Positions 8,710-16,497 of a stretch of DNA of 64,000 bases are shown here, piece by piece; position 1 is the stretch's first letter, and every line of letters begins with the position of its first letter. Location of the stretch: the NCBI GenBank assembly GCA_019637755.1, contig JAHBVC010000001.1:706480-770479 (forward strand). Reading direction: 5' to 3'. A program made the position numbers and the translations under genes. A model generated the notes under the pieces. It did not search any database. It saw nothing but the letters and a program-made list of their open reading frames with translations, and had not been told where the DNA came from. This stretch comes from Anaerolineales bacterium. Lineage in GTDB: Bacteria; Chloroflexota; Anaerolineae; Anaerolineales; UBA11579.

Positions 8710-10098
8710 TCAGTGGGCGGCCGGCGCCGGAGCAGGCGGCACGGCGCCCTTCTCCACCGCTGCCTGCAGCGCCTGGAAGGCGCGCGGATCGATGCCGGTG
8801 CCCACTTGGCCGCGCAGCAGCGCCAGCGCCTCTTGCGGGGTGAGCGGCTGGCGATAGGGGCGCGCCGCGGTGAGCGCTTCGTACTGGTCCGCCACGGCCA
8901 GCAGGCGTGCGCCGGCCGAGACTTCGCCGCCGGGCAGGCCGCGGTGGTAGCCGCGGCCATCCAGGCGCTCATGATGGGCACTGGCTACCGCGGCCAGCTC
9001 GCTGAAGCCACGCACGCGTTGCAGAATGCGATAGGTGTATTCGGTGTGCGAGCGCATCTGCGCCCACTCGGCATCGTTGAGCTGCTCGGGCTTATCCAAG
9101 ATCGTATTGGAGACGGCCAGCTTGCCAATATCATGCAGCAGAGCCGCCCGCGAGAGGTCACGGCGTTCTTCCGGCGGCAGATTGAGTTCCGCCGCCATCA
9201 GGCGCACGATCTCGGCCACGCGCGCCGAGTGGCGGCTGGTATAGGGCGACTTGGCGTCGATCACGCGCGCAAACGCCTCGGCGATCTGATCCAACTTGTC
9301 CTGATCGGCATGCAGAATGCGATCGGTGGGTTCGTAGGCACCGATATCGGTGATCAGCTCTTTGGAGGCGAGCTTCTGCCAAAACGTATCGTCATAAGCG
9401 AAGGTGTCAAAGAACAGATCCACCAGCGAGGGGTCAAACCAGCTACCGCGGCGTTTGCGCGCCACGCGGCGCGCCTCTTCAGGCCCATAGGCACTGTAGA
9501 AGATCTCCACCGTTTGGGCAAAGCCGAGCACCCGGCCAAGCAGTGAGATCTGCTGGCCCTTCTTGCCCAGCGGGTTGCCCTTGCCGTTCCACAGCTCGTC
9601 AAGATCCAGGATCGCCTGGGCGGTATCTTCGGGGAAGCCGAGTTGGCGGGCGATCTCAGCGCCGCGCTCACAGCGCGTGCGGATCAGGCCGCTGGAGAGC
9701 GTGGTGGCTTGCAGGCTGAGCCCCAGCAGGCGGCGCAGGCGCTGGAAGAACGGCTCGCCGCGCCCGGCGCTGCGCAACAGGTACAGGCCGCTTTGCAGCA
9801 GGCTGGAAGAGTCGATGCGTTTGAGTTCCAGTTTGGTGGTGCGATCATCCGCCCCGAAGAGCTGCGTAACTGTGGCGGCGTTGCTGGAGCAGCCCAGATC
9901 GCTGAGCAGCAGCGCGTAGAACAGGGCGGAGCGCTGGGCAGAGGAGAGGCGCATATGGTCCGCCAGGGCCATGCCGATCATACAGTTGCGTATCGCATGG
10001 CCTTCGGGCTGGTCCTCGGTGAGGTCCAGCGCATAGGTAAGGGCAGAAAGCACTTCCGACAGGCGAATATCTACGGTGTTTTGTTTAGCGTCGGCCAT
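8710..10098 (-). CDS. HD-GYP domain protein (probable cyclic-di-GMP phosphodiesterase)
   Basis: The protein has 462 residues. The C-terminal half (about 270-440) is a complete HD-GYP domain: HSARV, LLHDIGKLA with the metal-binding HD pair, then HHERLDGRGY and LLAVADQYEALTAARPYR. The family hydrolyses cyclic-di-GMP using a di- or tri-iron centre. The N-terminal half has a divergent HD-like repeat (EGHAIRNCMIGMALA, LLSDLGC) in which the HD pair is lost, so it is probably structural or sensory. No receiver or membrane segment is present, so the protein is cytoplasmic. It is followed immediately by the promoter for the glutamate synthase leader. The 149 bp upstream of its ATG, towards murJ, contains no gene. 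Confidence 0.88.
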   Translation of the reverse strand: MADAKQNTVDIRLSEVLSALTYALDLTEDQPEGHAIRNCMIGMALADHMRLSSAQRSALFYALLLSDLGCSSNAATVTQLFGADDRTTKLELKRIDSSSLLQSGLYLLRSAGRGEPFFQRLRRLLGLSLQATTLSSGLIRTRCERGAEIARQLGFPEDTAQAILDLDELWNGKGNPLGKKGQQISLLGRVLGFAQTVEIFYSAYGPEEARRVARKRRGSWFDPSLVDLFFDTFAYDDTFWQKLASKELITDIGAYEPTDRILHADQDKLDQIAEAFARVIDAKSPYTSRHSARVAEIVRLMAAELNLPPEERRDLSRAALLHDIGKLAVSNTILDKPEQLNDAEWAQMRSHTEYTYRILQRVRGFSELAAVASAHHERLDGRGYHRGLPGGEVSAGARLLAVADQYEALTAARPYRQPLTPQEALALLRGQVGTGIDPRAFQALQAAVEKGAVPPAPAPAAH

Positions 10099-10247
10099 AT
10101 TGATTCAAACGATGCAAAGTACTCGGATAGTACTCCAATTTTACGGCTGGGTAAGCCATGCTATGTGTCGTTCGCCGAAGGCACCACGCCCGTGCCTGGG
10201 ATTGAGCTGCTGGGCAGTTATGCGTTCGTTTTGGATGCGGTGCTGCC

Positions 10248-11819
10248 TTAACGTTTGAAGGCGCTGCGCAGGCGCTGCAGCAGGCGGCCAGACAGCCAGG
10301 TCAGCTCGGGCACGCGCAGCAGCCAGGCAGTGAGCGCATAGCCCGCCGCCCCCACCACGATGCCGCCCAAGGCCTGTAGCCACACCGGCTGCAGGTTAGC
10401 CGCGCCCAGCCAGGCCCACAGCGCACCGAGCATGATCAGGCTGGAAAGTAGCGATTGGCCCAGGCCGCGCAGCAGGCGCCCCGCTTCCAGCCCGCGCAGG
10501 CGGCTGCGCAGCAGCCACAGCAGCACCAGCATCTCGATAGCAGTGGCGATGGAGTTGGCCAGCGCCAGGCCGCCGTGCGGCATCCAGCCGGTGCGGGCAA
10601 ACGCGCCGGGCAGCAGCAAGCTGAACACCACGTTGAGGCCCATGGCGCCCATGCCCACCAGCACCGGGGTGCGCGTATCTTGCAGGGCGTAAAACGCACG
10701 CGAGGCAATCTCCACCATGCAGTGGCCCACCAAACCCGCCGCGTACCACAGCAGCGCCCAGGCCACCAACTGCGTATCGTGGGAGCCAAAGGCGCCGCGC
10801 TGGAACAGCAGCGCCACGACCGGCACACGCAGCACGATGAGGCCAATGCTGGCCGGCAGAGCCAGAAAGAGCATGCTGCGCAGGGCGCTGGCCAGGGCAC
10901 TCCGCAGCCCGGCCATATCGCCGCGCGCATACTGGGCCGAGAAGGTGGGCAAGGCGGCGATGGCGATCGCCTGGCCAATGGCTTGCTGCGGCATCAGCAT
11001 CACCGAGAAAGCCACGGTGATCGCCGCCAGGCTGCCGGCAGCCATCCCCGAGGCCATGATCGTATTCACCAGGAAATTGAGCTGCACCACCGCCACGCCG
11101 AGCAGGCGCGGCGCCATCAGGCGGCCCACCTGGCGCACCTGCGCCAAGTGCAGCCCCAGTTGGGGGGAGTAGCTCGGTTTGAGGCGCAGCAAGGCCGGCA
11201 GCTGCACGCCCAGGTGCAGCAGCGCGCCGAGCACCGCACCCCAGGCCAGGCCGTGAATGCCCAGGCGCGGCACGAAAGCAAAAATGCTGACGATAATGCC
11301 CAGCCACAGCATGCTGGGGGCGATGGTGGGTAGGAAGAAGCTTTGATGGGCGTTGAGCACCCCCATCAACAAGCCACTCAGGCCGAAGATCACCGGGGTA
11401 AGCAGCTGGATGCGCAAAAGCTGGACGGTGAGCGCTTGCTGGGCCGGGTCAAAACTGGGCACCAACACCTGGCTGACCAGTTGAGGGGCGAACAGCCAGG
11501 CCAACAGCGAGAGGGCTACCATCACCAGCAAGAGCAGGTTGGCAATTGCCGAGGCCAGTTGCCAGGCTTCGGCTTGCTTTTTATTCTCGAGCAAGCCGGT
11601 GAAGGTAGGGATGAAAGCCGAAGCCAGCGCCCCGCCGGCAACGAGGTTGAACAAGATCTCGGGCAGGCGCGAGGCGGCGTAAAAAGCATCCAGGGCGGCA
11701 TCGGTGCCAAAGGCGCGGGTGATAAGCACCTGGCGCAGCAAGCCCATCAGGCTATTGAGCACAAACGCCGCCATGACGCTGGCGGCGCCGCGAGCGATCT
11801 GGCGCGTGGCGTTGGACAT
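10248..11819 (-). CDS. murJ: MurJ-type lipid II flippase
   Basis: The 523-residue protein has about 14 hydrophobic helices and the start typical of MurJ/MviN (IARGAASVMAAFVLNSLMGLLRQVLITRAFG). FYAASRLPEILFNLVAGGAL, the helix-1/2 substrate-cavity region, is well conserved. MurJ moves lipid II across the membrane for peptidoglycan synthesis. The start at 11819 is preferred over an upstream ATG because TATAAT (minus, 11827-11832) ends 7 nt before it. The longer form would lie upstream of the transcription start. The gene stands alone. Confidence 0.9.
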   Translation of the reverse strand: MSNATRQIARGAASVMAAFVLNSLMGLLRQVLITRAFGTDAALDAFYAASRLPEILFNLVAGGALASAFIPTFTGLLENKKQAEAWQLASAIANLLLLVMVALSLLAWLFAPQLVSQVLVPSFDPAQQALTVQLLRIQLLTPVIFGLSGLLMGVLNAHQSFFLPTIAPSMLWLGIIVSIFAFVPRLGIHGLAWGAVLGALLHLGVQLPALLRLKPSYSPQLGLHLAQVRQVGRLMAPRLLGVAVVQLNFLVNTIMASGMAAGSLAAITVAFSVMLMPQQAIGQAIAIAALPTFSAQYARGDMAGLRSALASALRSMLFLALPASIGLIVLRVPVVALLFQRGAFGSHDTQLVAWALLWYAAGLVGHCMVEIASRAFYALQDTRTPVLVGMGAMGLNVVFSLLLPGAFARTGWMPHGGLALANSIATAIEMLVLLWLLRSRLRGLEAGRLLRGLGQSLLSSLIMLGALWAWLGAANLQPVWLQALGGIVVGAAGYALTAWLLRVPELTWLSGRLLQRLRSAFKR

Positions 11820-11853
11820 GGGCAGGATTATACGGCGCGCCGCAAAAAGCGCG

Positions 11854-11940
11854 AACCACAAAGGCACAAAGGACACAAAGTTTGAGAGATAAAGATTTCT
11901 ACGATTGGGGTTTCTTTGTGATCTTCGTGTCTTTGTGGTT
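11854..11940. repeat. 27-bp inverted repeat with a ~33-bp loop
   Basis: The left arm (11854-11880, beginning AACCACAAAG) and right arm (11914-11940, ending CTTTGTGGTT) match at 23 of 27 positions as reverse complements. The pattern CACAAAG is repeated within each arm. It lies between the divergent murJ and the receiver-like gene. It may be a dispersed palindromic element or a hairpin at the 5' end of a transcript. Confidence 0.65.
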
Positions 11941-11965
11941 GGTCTTGTGGATTATGATTCAAGCC

Positions 11966-12325
11966 ATGACTACAGGCAGTGTTTTCGTCTTCGTATGGAG
12001 CCAGGCGGAAGCCGAGGCCACCGCTCAGACCATCAGCGATTGGGGCTGGGATGTGGCGCTGGAATGGCTGGACGGCGGGCGCGGCAGCCAGGCGGTCAAG
12101 GCCGCGCCGCCGCATGTGCTCGTCTTCGATCTGGAGCACAAGCCCTCCCACAGCCGCGCCACCGCCGAATACCTGGCGCAGATCAAGGCCACGCGCTACA
12201 TCCCCATGGTGTTCGTGGGCGGGAGCGAGGACCTGCGCCACAAGCTGCGCAGCCAGTTCCCCACCGCCTCCTTTGTGCGCCAAGACGAGTTGCAGGTCAC
12301 GCTAGACGAGTTGCGCCCCAAGTGA
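11966..12325 (+). CDS. Small receiver-like protein, function unknown
   Basis: The 119-residue protein has alternating strands and helices (SVFVFVWS, HVLVFDLEHKPS, YIPMVFVGG) that resemble a response-regulator receiver fold. The usual acidic pair at the end of strand 1 and the Lys near the C-terminus are not in place, so phosphorylation is doubtful. The ATG at 11966 is favoured because frames further upstream encode the inverted repeat. Its TGA overlaps the GTG of tag by 3 nt, so the two are probably translated together. That suggests a repair-related or regulatory role, which is inference. Confidence 0.55.
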   Translation: MTTGSVFVFVWSQAEAEATAQTISDWGWDVALEWLDGGRGSQAVKAAPPHVLVFDLEHKPSHSRATAEYLAQIKATRYIPMVFVGGSEDLRHKLRSQFPTASFVRQDELQVTLDELRPK

Positions 12326-12900
12326 GCGCGCAGACGCGCTGTGGCTGGCACGGCGATGACCCGCAGTATATCCAGTACCATGACGAAGAATGGGGCGCTC
12401 CCCTGCACGACGAGCGCCGCCTGTTCGAGATGCTCATCCTCGAAGGCGCCCAGGCCGGGTTGAGCTGGATCACAGTATTGCGCAAGCGCGAAGCCTACCG
12501 CGCCGCCTTTGACAACTTTGACGCCAAGAAGGTGGCCGCCTACGGCGAAGCCAAAGTAGCCGAGCTGCTGGCCAACCCAGGCATCATCCGCAACCGGGCC
12601 AAGATCAACGCGGCGATCGGCAACGCCCAGGCCTTCCTGGCTGTGCAGGATGAATTCGGCAGCTTTGATGAGTACATCTGGCAATTTGTGGGCGGCGAGC
12701 CACTACAAAACCAACGCAAGACGCTCAAGGATATTCCCGCCGAAACGGCACAATCGCAAGCGATGAGCAAGGACCTCAAAACACGCGGCTTTCGCTTTGT
12801 TGGCCCCACGATCTGCTATGCCTATATGCAGGCCACCGGCATGGTGAACGATCATTTGGTGGATTGTTTTCGGTACGGGGAAGTGGGGAAGGTCAAGTGA
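12322..12900 (+). CDS. tag: DNA-3-methyladenine glycosylase I
   Basis: The 192-residue protein matches Tag throughout: RCGWHGDDPQYIQYHDEEWG at the N-terminus, LFEMLILEGAQAGLSWITVL, and FVGPTICYAYMQATGMVNDH at the end. The zinc site is complete: Cys7, the His of YHDEEW, and the HLVDC pair near the C-terminus. It removes 3-methyladenine from alkylated DNA. The start is GTG at 12322, inside the GTGA that also ends the upstream gene. Together with ogt at 13261 it forms a small alkylation-repair neighbourhood. Confidence 0.93.
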   Translation: MSAQTRCGWHGDDPQYIQYHDEEWGAPLHDERRLFEMLILEGAQAGLSWITVLRKREAYRAAFDNFDAKKVAAYGEAKVAELLANPGIIRNRAKINAAIGNAQAFLAVQDEFGSFDEYIWQFVGGEPLQNQRKTLKDIPAETAQSQAMSKDLKTRGFRFVGPTICYAYMQATGMVNDHLVDCFRYGEVGKVK

Positions 12901-13046
12901 GGGGTGAGGAAGTGAGGAGTGACCAGTCACCAGTGATGAGTGATCAGGGATTAGGGATCAGGGATTAGGGATTAGGGATTAGGGACTAGTGATTACTCGA
13001 TTACTGGTTGCTGGTCACTGCTCCCTGCTCCCTGCCCACTCTGCCT
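12901..13046. repeat. Degenerate simple-repeat tract with TTAGGGA units
   Basis: After tag comes a run of GTGAGGA/AGTGA/CCAGT words, then GGGATTAGGGATCAGGGATT and further GGGATTA units up to about 12990, then ATTACT/TGGTCACTGCTCCCTGC words. The GGGATTA part contains more than four G-triplets at 7-base spacing on the plus strand and could form a G-quadruplex. No gene is present. Confidence 0.75.
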
Positions 13047-13086
13047 TTAAAAGTGAAAGAGCCGGGTACGCCGCCCGGCTCTCACT
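13047..13086 (-). terminator. Terminator-like hairpin without an obvious minus-strand gene
   Basis: AGAGCCGGG pairs with CCCGGCTCT, and outer bases AGTG/CACT extend the stem. Only the minus strand has a following T run (TTTTAAA). No minus-strand coding frame is seen between here and 13260, so it may end a small RNA. Alternatively it ends tag on the plus strand without a U tract. Confidence 0.5.
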
Positions 13087-13260
13087 AAGGAGGAGAAGAA
13101 GAGAGAAAATCGCCCTTACGCCCTACATGATAGATAATCACGCGCGGCCGTGCTTGACGCTTACCCTACGATTACCCTACTCCCACTGCGCACTTGGCGC
13201 TAGTACCCTGGGGCTAGATAGCCCTTCACAAATTTGCCGCTAGCGAGTTAACTACTACAT
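13087..13260. promoter_or_regulatory. Upstream region of ogt with 11-bp spaced direct repeats
   Basis: TTACCCTAC occurs at 13161-13169 and again at 13172-13180, one helical turn apart. This is the arrangement recognised by OmpR/PhoB-type regulators. TTGACG precedes it (13154-13159). GGGCTAGATAGCCC nearby (13212-13225) is palindromic. No gene was seen in this stretch. Confidence 0.4.
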
Positions 13261-13794
13261 ATGCAGACTTCGACACCTGGCCCGCTGGTGTATTACGCCG
13301 CCCGCCCCCATCGCCGGTTCGGCCTGCTGTGGGCCGCGGCCAGCGTCAGCGGGGTGTGGGCCGCCGCCTACGGGATGGACGAAGCTGAGTTTTGCGCCCA
13401 TGCCGTGGAGCGCGGGCCGGCCCACCTGGTGCCCGATGCGGCGGCGGTGGCGGCGGTGCTGCAACAAATCGCCGAATTCCTGGATGGCCAGCGCCAGCAA
13501 TTTGAGCTGGCGGTGGACTGGCACGGCATGAGCGCCTTTCAGATCGCGGTGCGCCAAGCGGTGATGACGGTGCCGTTTGGCCAGACCGCGTCCTATGGCG
13601 AGATTGCCGCGGCGGTGGGCCGGCCCCTGGCCGCCCGCGCCGTGGGCGGCGTGCAGGCCCGCAACCCAATCTCGTTCATCATCCCCTGCCATCGCATCAT
13701 CGGCAGCGATGGCCGCCTGGCGGGCTACGGTGGCTTTGGCGGGCTGGAGACGAAACGCTGGTTGTTGAAGTTAGAGGGAACAAAAATTGACTAG
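13261..13794 (+). CDS. ogt: Methylated-DNA-[protein]-cysteine S-methyltransferase
   Basis: The 177-residue protein has the C-terminal O6-alkylguanine transferase domain: FQIAVRQAVMTVPFGQTASY, AVGGVQARNPISFIIPCHRI with the acceptor Cys in PCHR, and GYGGFGGLETKRWLLKLE. It transfers methyl groups from O6-methylguanine to its own cysteine. The N-terminal half is the usual variable ribonuclease H-like domain. No Ada zinc domain or AraC part is present. It is near tag, so alkylation repair is a likely local theme. Confidence 0.92.
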   Translation: MQTSTPGPLVYYAARPHRRFGLLWAAASVSGVWAAAYGMDEAEFCAHAVERGPAHLVPDAAAVAAVLQQIAEFLDGQRQQFELAVDWHGMSAFQIAVRQAVMTVPFGQTASYGEIAAAVGRPLAARAVGGVQARNPISFIIPCHRIIGSDGRLAGYGGFGGLETKRWLLKLEGTKID

Positions 13795-13866
13795 CCGATT
13801 GGTCACCCAGCGAGTCGCTTCGACTGTTCGACTAGCTGAGAAACTGACCGGGTTAGAATCTCTGTG

Positions 13867-14313
13867 ATGAAAGTATTCGTGGGCAGTGACGAAGCCAGCC
13901 CGCTGCTGGCGCATCTGGCGGCGTGGTTGCAGCAACACGGCCACCAGGCCGAGCTGCTGCCGGCGGCGTTGTGGCCGCAGGCTGCCCGCCGGGTAGCCGA
14001 AGCGGTAGCCAGCGGCCAGGCCGATGAGGGCATTCTGCTGTGCTGGACGGGCACCGGGGTGAGTATCGCCGCCAACAAAGTAGCCGGCATCCGGGCCGCT
14101 TTGTGTGCGGATGCCGAGACGGCCCGCGGGGCGCGGCTGTGGAACGATGCCAATATCCTCTGCCTGGCGCTGCGCACCACCACGCCGGCGCTGGCCAGCG
14201 AAATTCTGCACATCTGGTATGGCACGCGCTACCAACCAAACCCCAATGATGATGCCTGCCTGGCCGAAGTACGTGCGCTGGACGCGGGCCTCGCTGCGGG
14301 CCGCAGCAAATAA
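13867..14313 (+). CDS. RpiB/LacA-family sugar-phosphate isomerase-like protein
   Basis: The 148-residue protein has the RpiB core GILLCWTGTGVSIAANKVAG, followed by IRAALCADAETARGARLWND and ANILCLALRTT. RpiB interconverts ribose-5-phosphate and ribulose-5-phosphate. The catalytic Cys precedes the glycine loop (LLCWTGTG, where the family usually has CGTG), so a Trp is inserted or substituted. The N-terminal DHAG sequence of true RpiB reads GSDEAS here. It may act on another sugar phosphate. The ATG at 13867 is 7 nt after TAGAAT (13854-13859); a GTG at 13864 is an alternative. Confidence 0.75.
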   Translation: MKVFVGSDEASPLLAHLAAWLQQHGHQAELLPAALWPQAARRVAEAVASGQADEGILLCWTGTGVSIAANKVAGIRAALCADAETARGARLWNDANILCLALRTTTPALASEILHIWYGTRYQPNPNDDACLAEVRALDAGLAAGRSK

Positions 14314-14337
14314 AAAGAGCGGCTATGCCGCTCTTTT
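14313..14337. terminator. Bidirectional terminator
   Basis: AAAAGAGCGGC/GCCGCTCTTTT around TAT lies between the convergent RpiB-like gene and the S41 protease gene. Confidence 0.85.
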
Positions 14338-14347
14338 GTTATCGCGC

Positions 14348-16384
14348 TTAGCGTTGTAGCGCTTCGATGCCCGCTTCCAGCACGGGGTCACCCGTGCTGA
14401 ACAGTGTGGCCTCATCGACTGGCACCAGCACATCCGGCACCACGCCCACATTCTCGATGATGACATGGCCATCCAAATCCAGCGGGCGGGCGATGGGGAA
14501 GCGCACGGTCATATTGCCGGGCATTTCAAAATCTTTCACGCCGCCGCCAAGCCCGGCGGTGGGGTACTGGCCCACAATGACAGCACGCTGCTGCAGGGTC
14601 ATGTTGTGGGCAAAGAATTCGCAGGCGCTGGCACAGTTGGGTGAGACCAGCACGGCGATGCGGCCGTCGTATTGCATATCTGCACTGGGCGGATAGAGCA
14701 TCTGCGGCGTATTCGGGTCGGTGTAAAAATCACCCAGGCTCTCATCCCAGGCGGCGCCGTAGCCAATCGCCATCTCCTCACGGAAGAAGTAAGCCGACAT
14801 TTGATCAGCCAGGAAGCCGAAACCGCCACCGTTATTGCGCAGATCGATGATCAAGCCGGGCACGGCATTGGCATTGAGCACGTTGATCATGCGCTCCCAT
14901 AACTGTACGGTGAGCAGCTCATTATCGAAGAAGGAGTAAATCGCCACATAGCCATAGCCATTCTCCAGTATGGTGAATTCGACCGGCAATTCAAAACCGC
15001 TGAGCTGGCTGCTGAGCGAGGATTGGTTGAAGCTGGTGTACTCCTGCATGGTGCGCAGGGTGGTGGTTTCCGGCTGCCCGCCGGGGTTCTGGTAGCCCAG
15101 CTCAACATCCATGATGTCTGGAAAGCGCACGGCATAGCGCAGCTGCTGCAGGCGCTGGGTGTGCGGCGTGCTGAACGGGGCCGACCAGGCAACCGCCTGG
15201 TCAATCGCCTCGTCGATCGGCAGGCCATTCAGGCGGGTGACCTCTGCGCCGAGCTGAATGCCGGCCTGCTCAGCCGGCCCGCCGGGGGTTAGATAGGTCA
15301 CCAGCACGCGGCCATCGCTGGTGTCACGCAGCGAGAGGCCCAGCCCGGTAGCGATCTCACGGTTGAACTGGCGGTTCAGCGTATCCGGGAACGTGAAGCC
15401 GATGTGGCCATCGGGGATCGACCAAAGAAAATCGCGCATGGCGAAGTAGTAAGCATCCAGGTCATTGGCTTGCTGGGCCTGTTCAAAGCGCGGCCGGAAG
15501 CTGGCGTTGAGCGCGTCCCAATCCAGGCCCTTGAGCTCGGTGAAAGCATACTCCTGGCGCATCATCAGCAGCATTTCATCGAAGGCATCCAGAAAGCCCA
15601 GATCCGAGAAATCGTCCAGGGCGGCACCGGCCGGTTCGAGCAGGTCCATCACCACCGCACGCGAACGGTCAAACGTAAACGGCGCCGTATCCATATCCAC
15701 CAGGGTATAGCCCCGCGGCAGGCCTACGATCGGGTCATCGGCAGTGAACAGCTTGCCATCCGCGCCGAAGCCTGCGGGGAAGCCCTGCTGATCATCGCCG
15801 GCGTACACCAATAGCTTGCCGCCAATGTATTCGCGTTCGGTGGCGGCCTCTTCGCTGGTGCGCGTGGAGGCGTAGGCGGTGGACCAGCCGCCGCCTGCCA
15901 GATCGCGCTTCTCCAGAAACGGATCGCCAAAACTATTGGTCCAGTAGGCGGTGGCGAAGACCAGCACGCCCGGGTCGGCTTCGCCGTCCTGGTCCACATC
16001 GCGCCAACCGCCTTGCGGCTCGATGGGCAGCGAGAGGCTGTAGGTGAACGGGGAGGCGTAAAAATCGGAGGTGATCTGGCCCATCACTTGTGAGGCCACC
16101 GGCATCAGGTAGCCGCGGTCGCGATCAATGAAGCCTGCCTGGTCTTCGAGGATCACCAGTGGCTCGGCCACGCCATCGGTAAAGAAGGGGTACGAGTAGG
16201 CCAGCGAGCCGCTGATCGTCACCACGCCGCCCTCGTCGTTTTGCAGCGGCGCCGGGCTGAAGGCGGAGGCGGCGCTGGGGGCCGGGGTGCTTTGCGCCGC
16301 GGCACTGGGCAGCACGCCGCCCAGCGAACAGGCCAAAACCGCCAGGGCGAGCACCAACAAAGCAGAGTGAAGTGAGCGTGGCAT
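14348..16384 (-). CDS. S41-family (tail-specific) peptidase, predicted lipoprotein
   Basis: The 678-residue protein begins with a lipoprotein signal (VLALAVLAC, lipobox VLAC). An N-terminal region of about 290 residues is family-specific. A PDZ-like segment follows (LRDTSDGRVLVTYLTPGG, PAEQAGIQLGAEVTRLNG, about 370-420). The S41 catalytic core is at the end: YGYVAIYSFFD, IIDLRNNGGGFG, then SPNCASACEFFAHNM with the likely Ser nucleophile and AVIVGQYPTAGLGG. Anchored outside the membrane, it probably degrades or trims exported proteins. The ATG at 16384 is chosen because the signal peptide starts there; the longer frame adds a non-signal stretch. Confidence 0.85.
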   Translation of the reverse strand: MPRSLHSALLVLALAVLACSLGGVLPSAAAQSTPAPSAASAFSPAPLQNDEGGVVTISGSLAYSYPFFTDGVAEPLVILEDQAGFIDRDRGYLMPVASQVMGQITSDFYASPFTYSLSLPIEPQGGWRDVDQDGEADPGVLVFATAYWTNSFGDPFLEKRDLAGGGWSTAYASTRTSEEAATEREYIGGKLLVYAGDDQQGFPAGFGADGKLFTADDPIVGLPRGYTLVDMDTAPFTFDRSRAVVMDLLEPAGAALDDFSDLGFLDAFDEMLLMMRQEYAFTELKGLDWDALNASFRPRFEQAQQANDLDAYYFAMRDFLWSIPDGHIGFTFPDTLNRQFNREIATGLGLSLRDTSDGRVLVTYLTPGGPAEQAGIQLGAEVTRLNGLPIDEAIDQAVAWSAPFSTPHTQRLQQLRYAVRFPDIMDVELGYQNPGGQPETTTLRTMQEYTSFNQSSLSSQLSGFELPVEFTILENGYGYVAIYSFFDNELLTVQLWERMINVLNANAVPGLIIDLRNNGGGFGFLADQMSAYFFREEMAIGYGAAWDESLGDFYTDPNTPQMLYPPSADMQYDGRIAVLVSPNCASACEFFAHNMTLQQRAVIVGQYPTAGLGGGVKDFEMPGNMTVRFPIARPLDLDGHVIIENVGVVPDVLVPVDEATLFSTGDPVLEAGIEALQR

Positions 16385-16497
16385 AGAACTCCAGAGATGA
16401 GCGAAGTGCGCTGATTCTACACTGAGCCTGCGCCAAACAAGCCCGCCGCTAAACGCGCTTACAATCCCTCTATCTTCGCCACTATTCAAGGAAGTGT

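Noticed and set aside
11905..12321. An N-terminal extension of tag overlapping the receiver-like gene.
   Set aside because: Tag proteins start just before RCGW. The added residues are a shadow of the upstream gene, and GTG at 12322 gives the standard length.
12945..12990. A genuine telomere or contig end.
   Set aside because: Coding genes continue on both sides without a break. It is an internal low-complexity tract.
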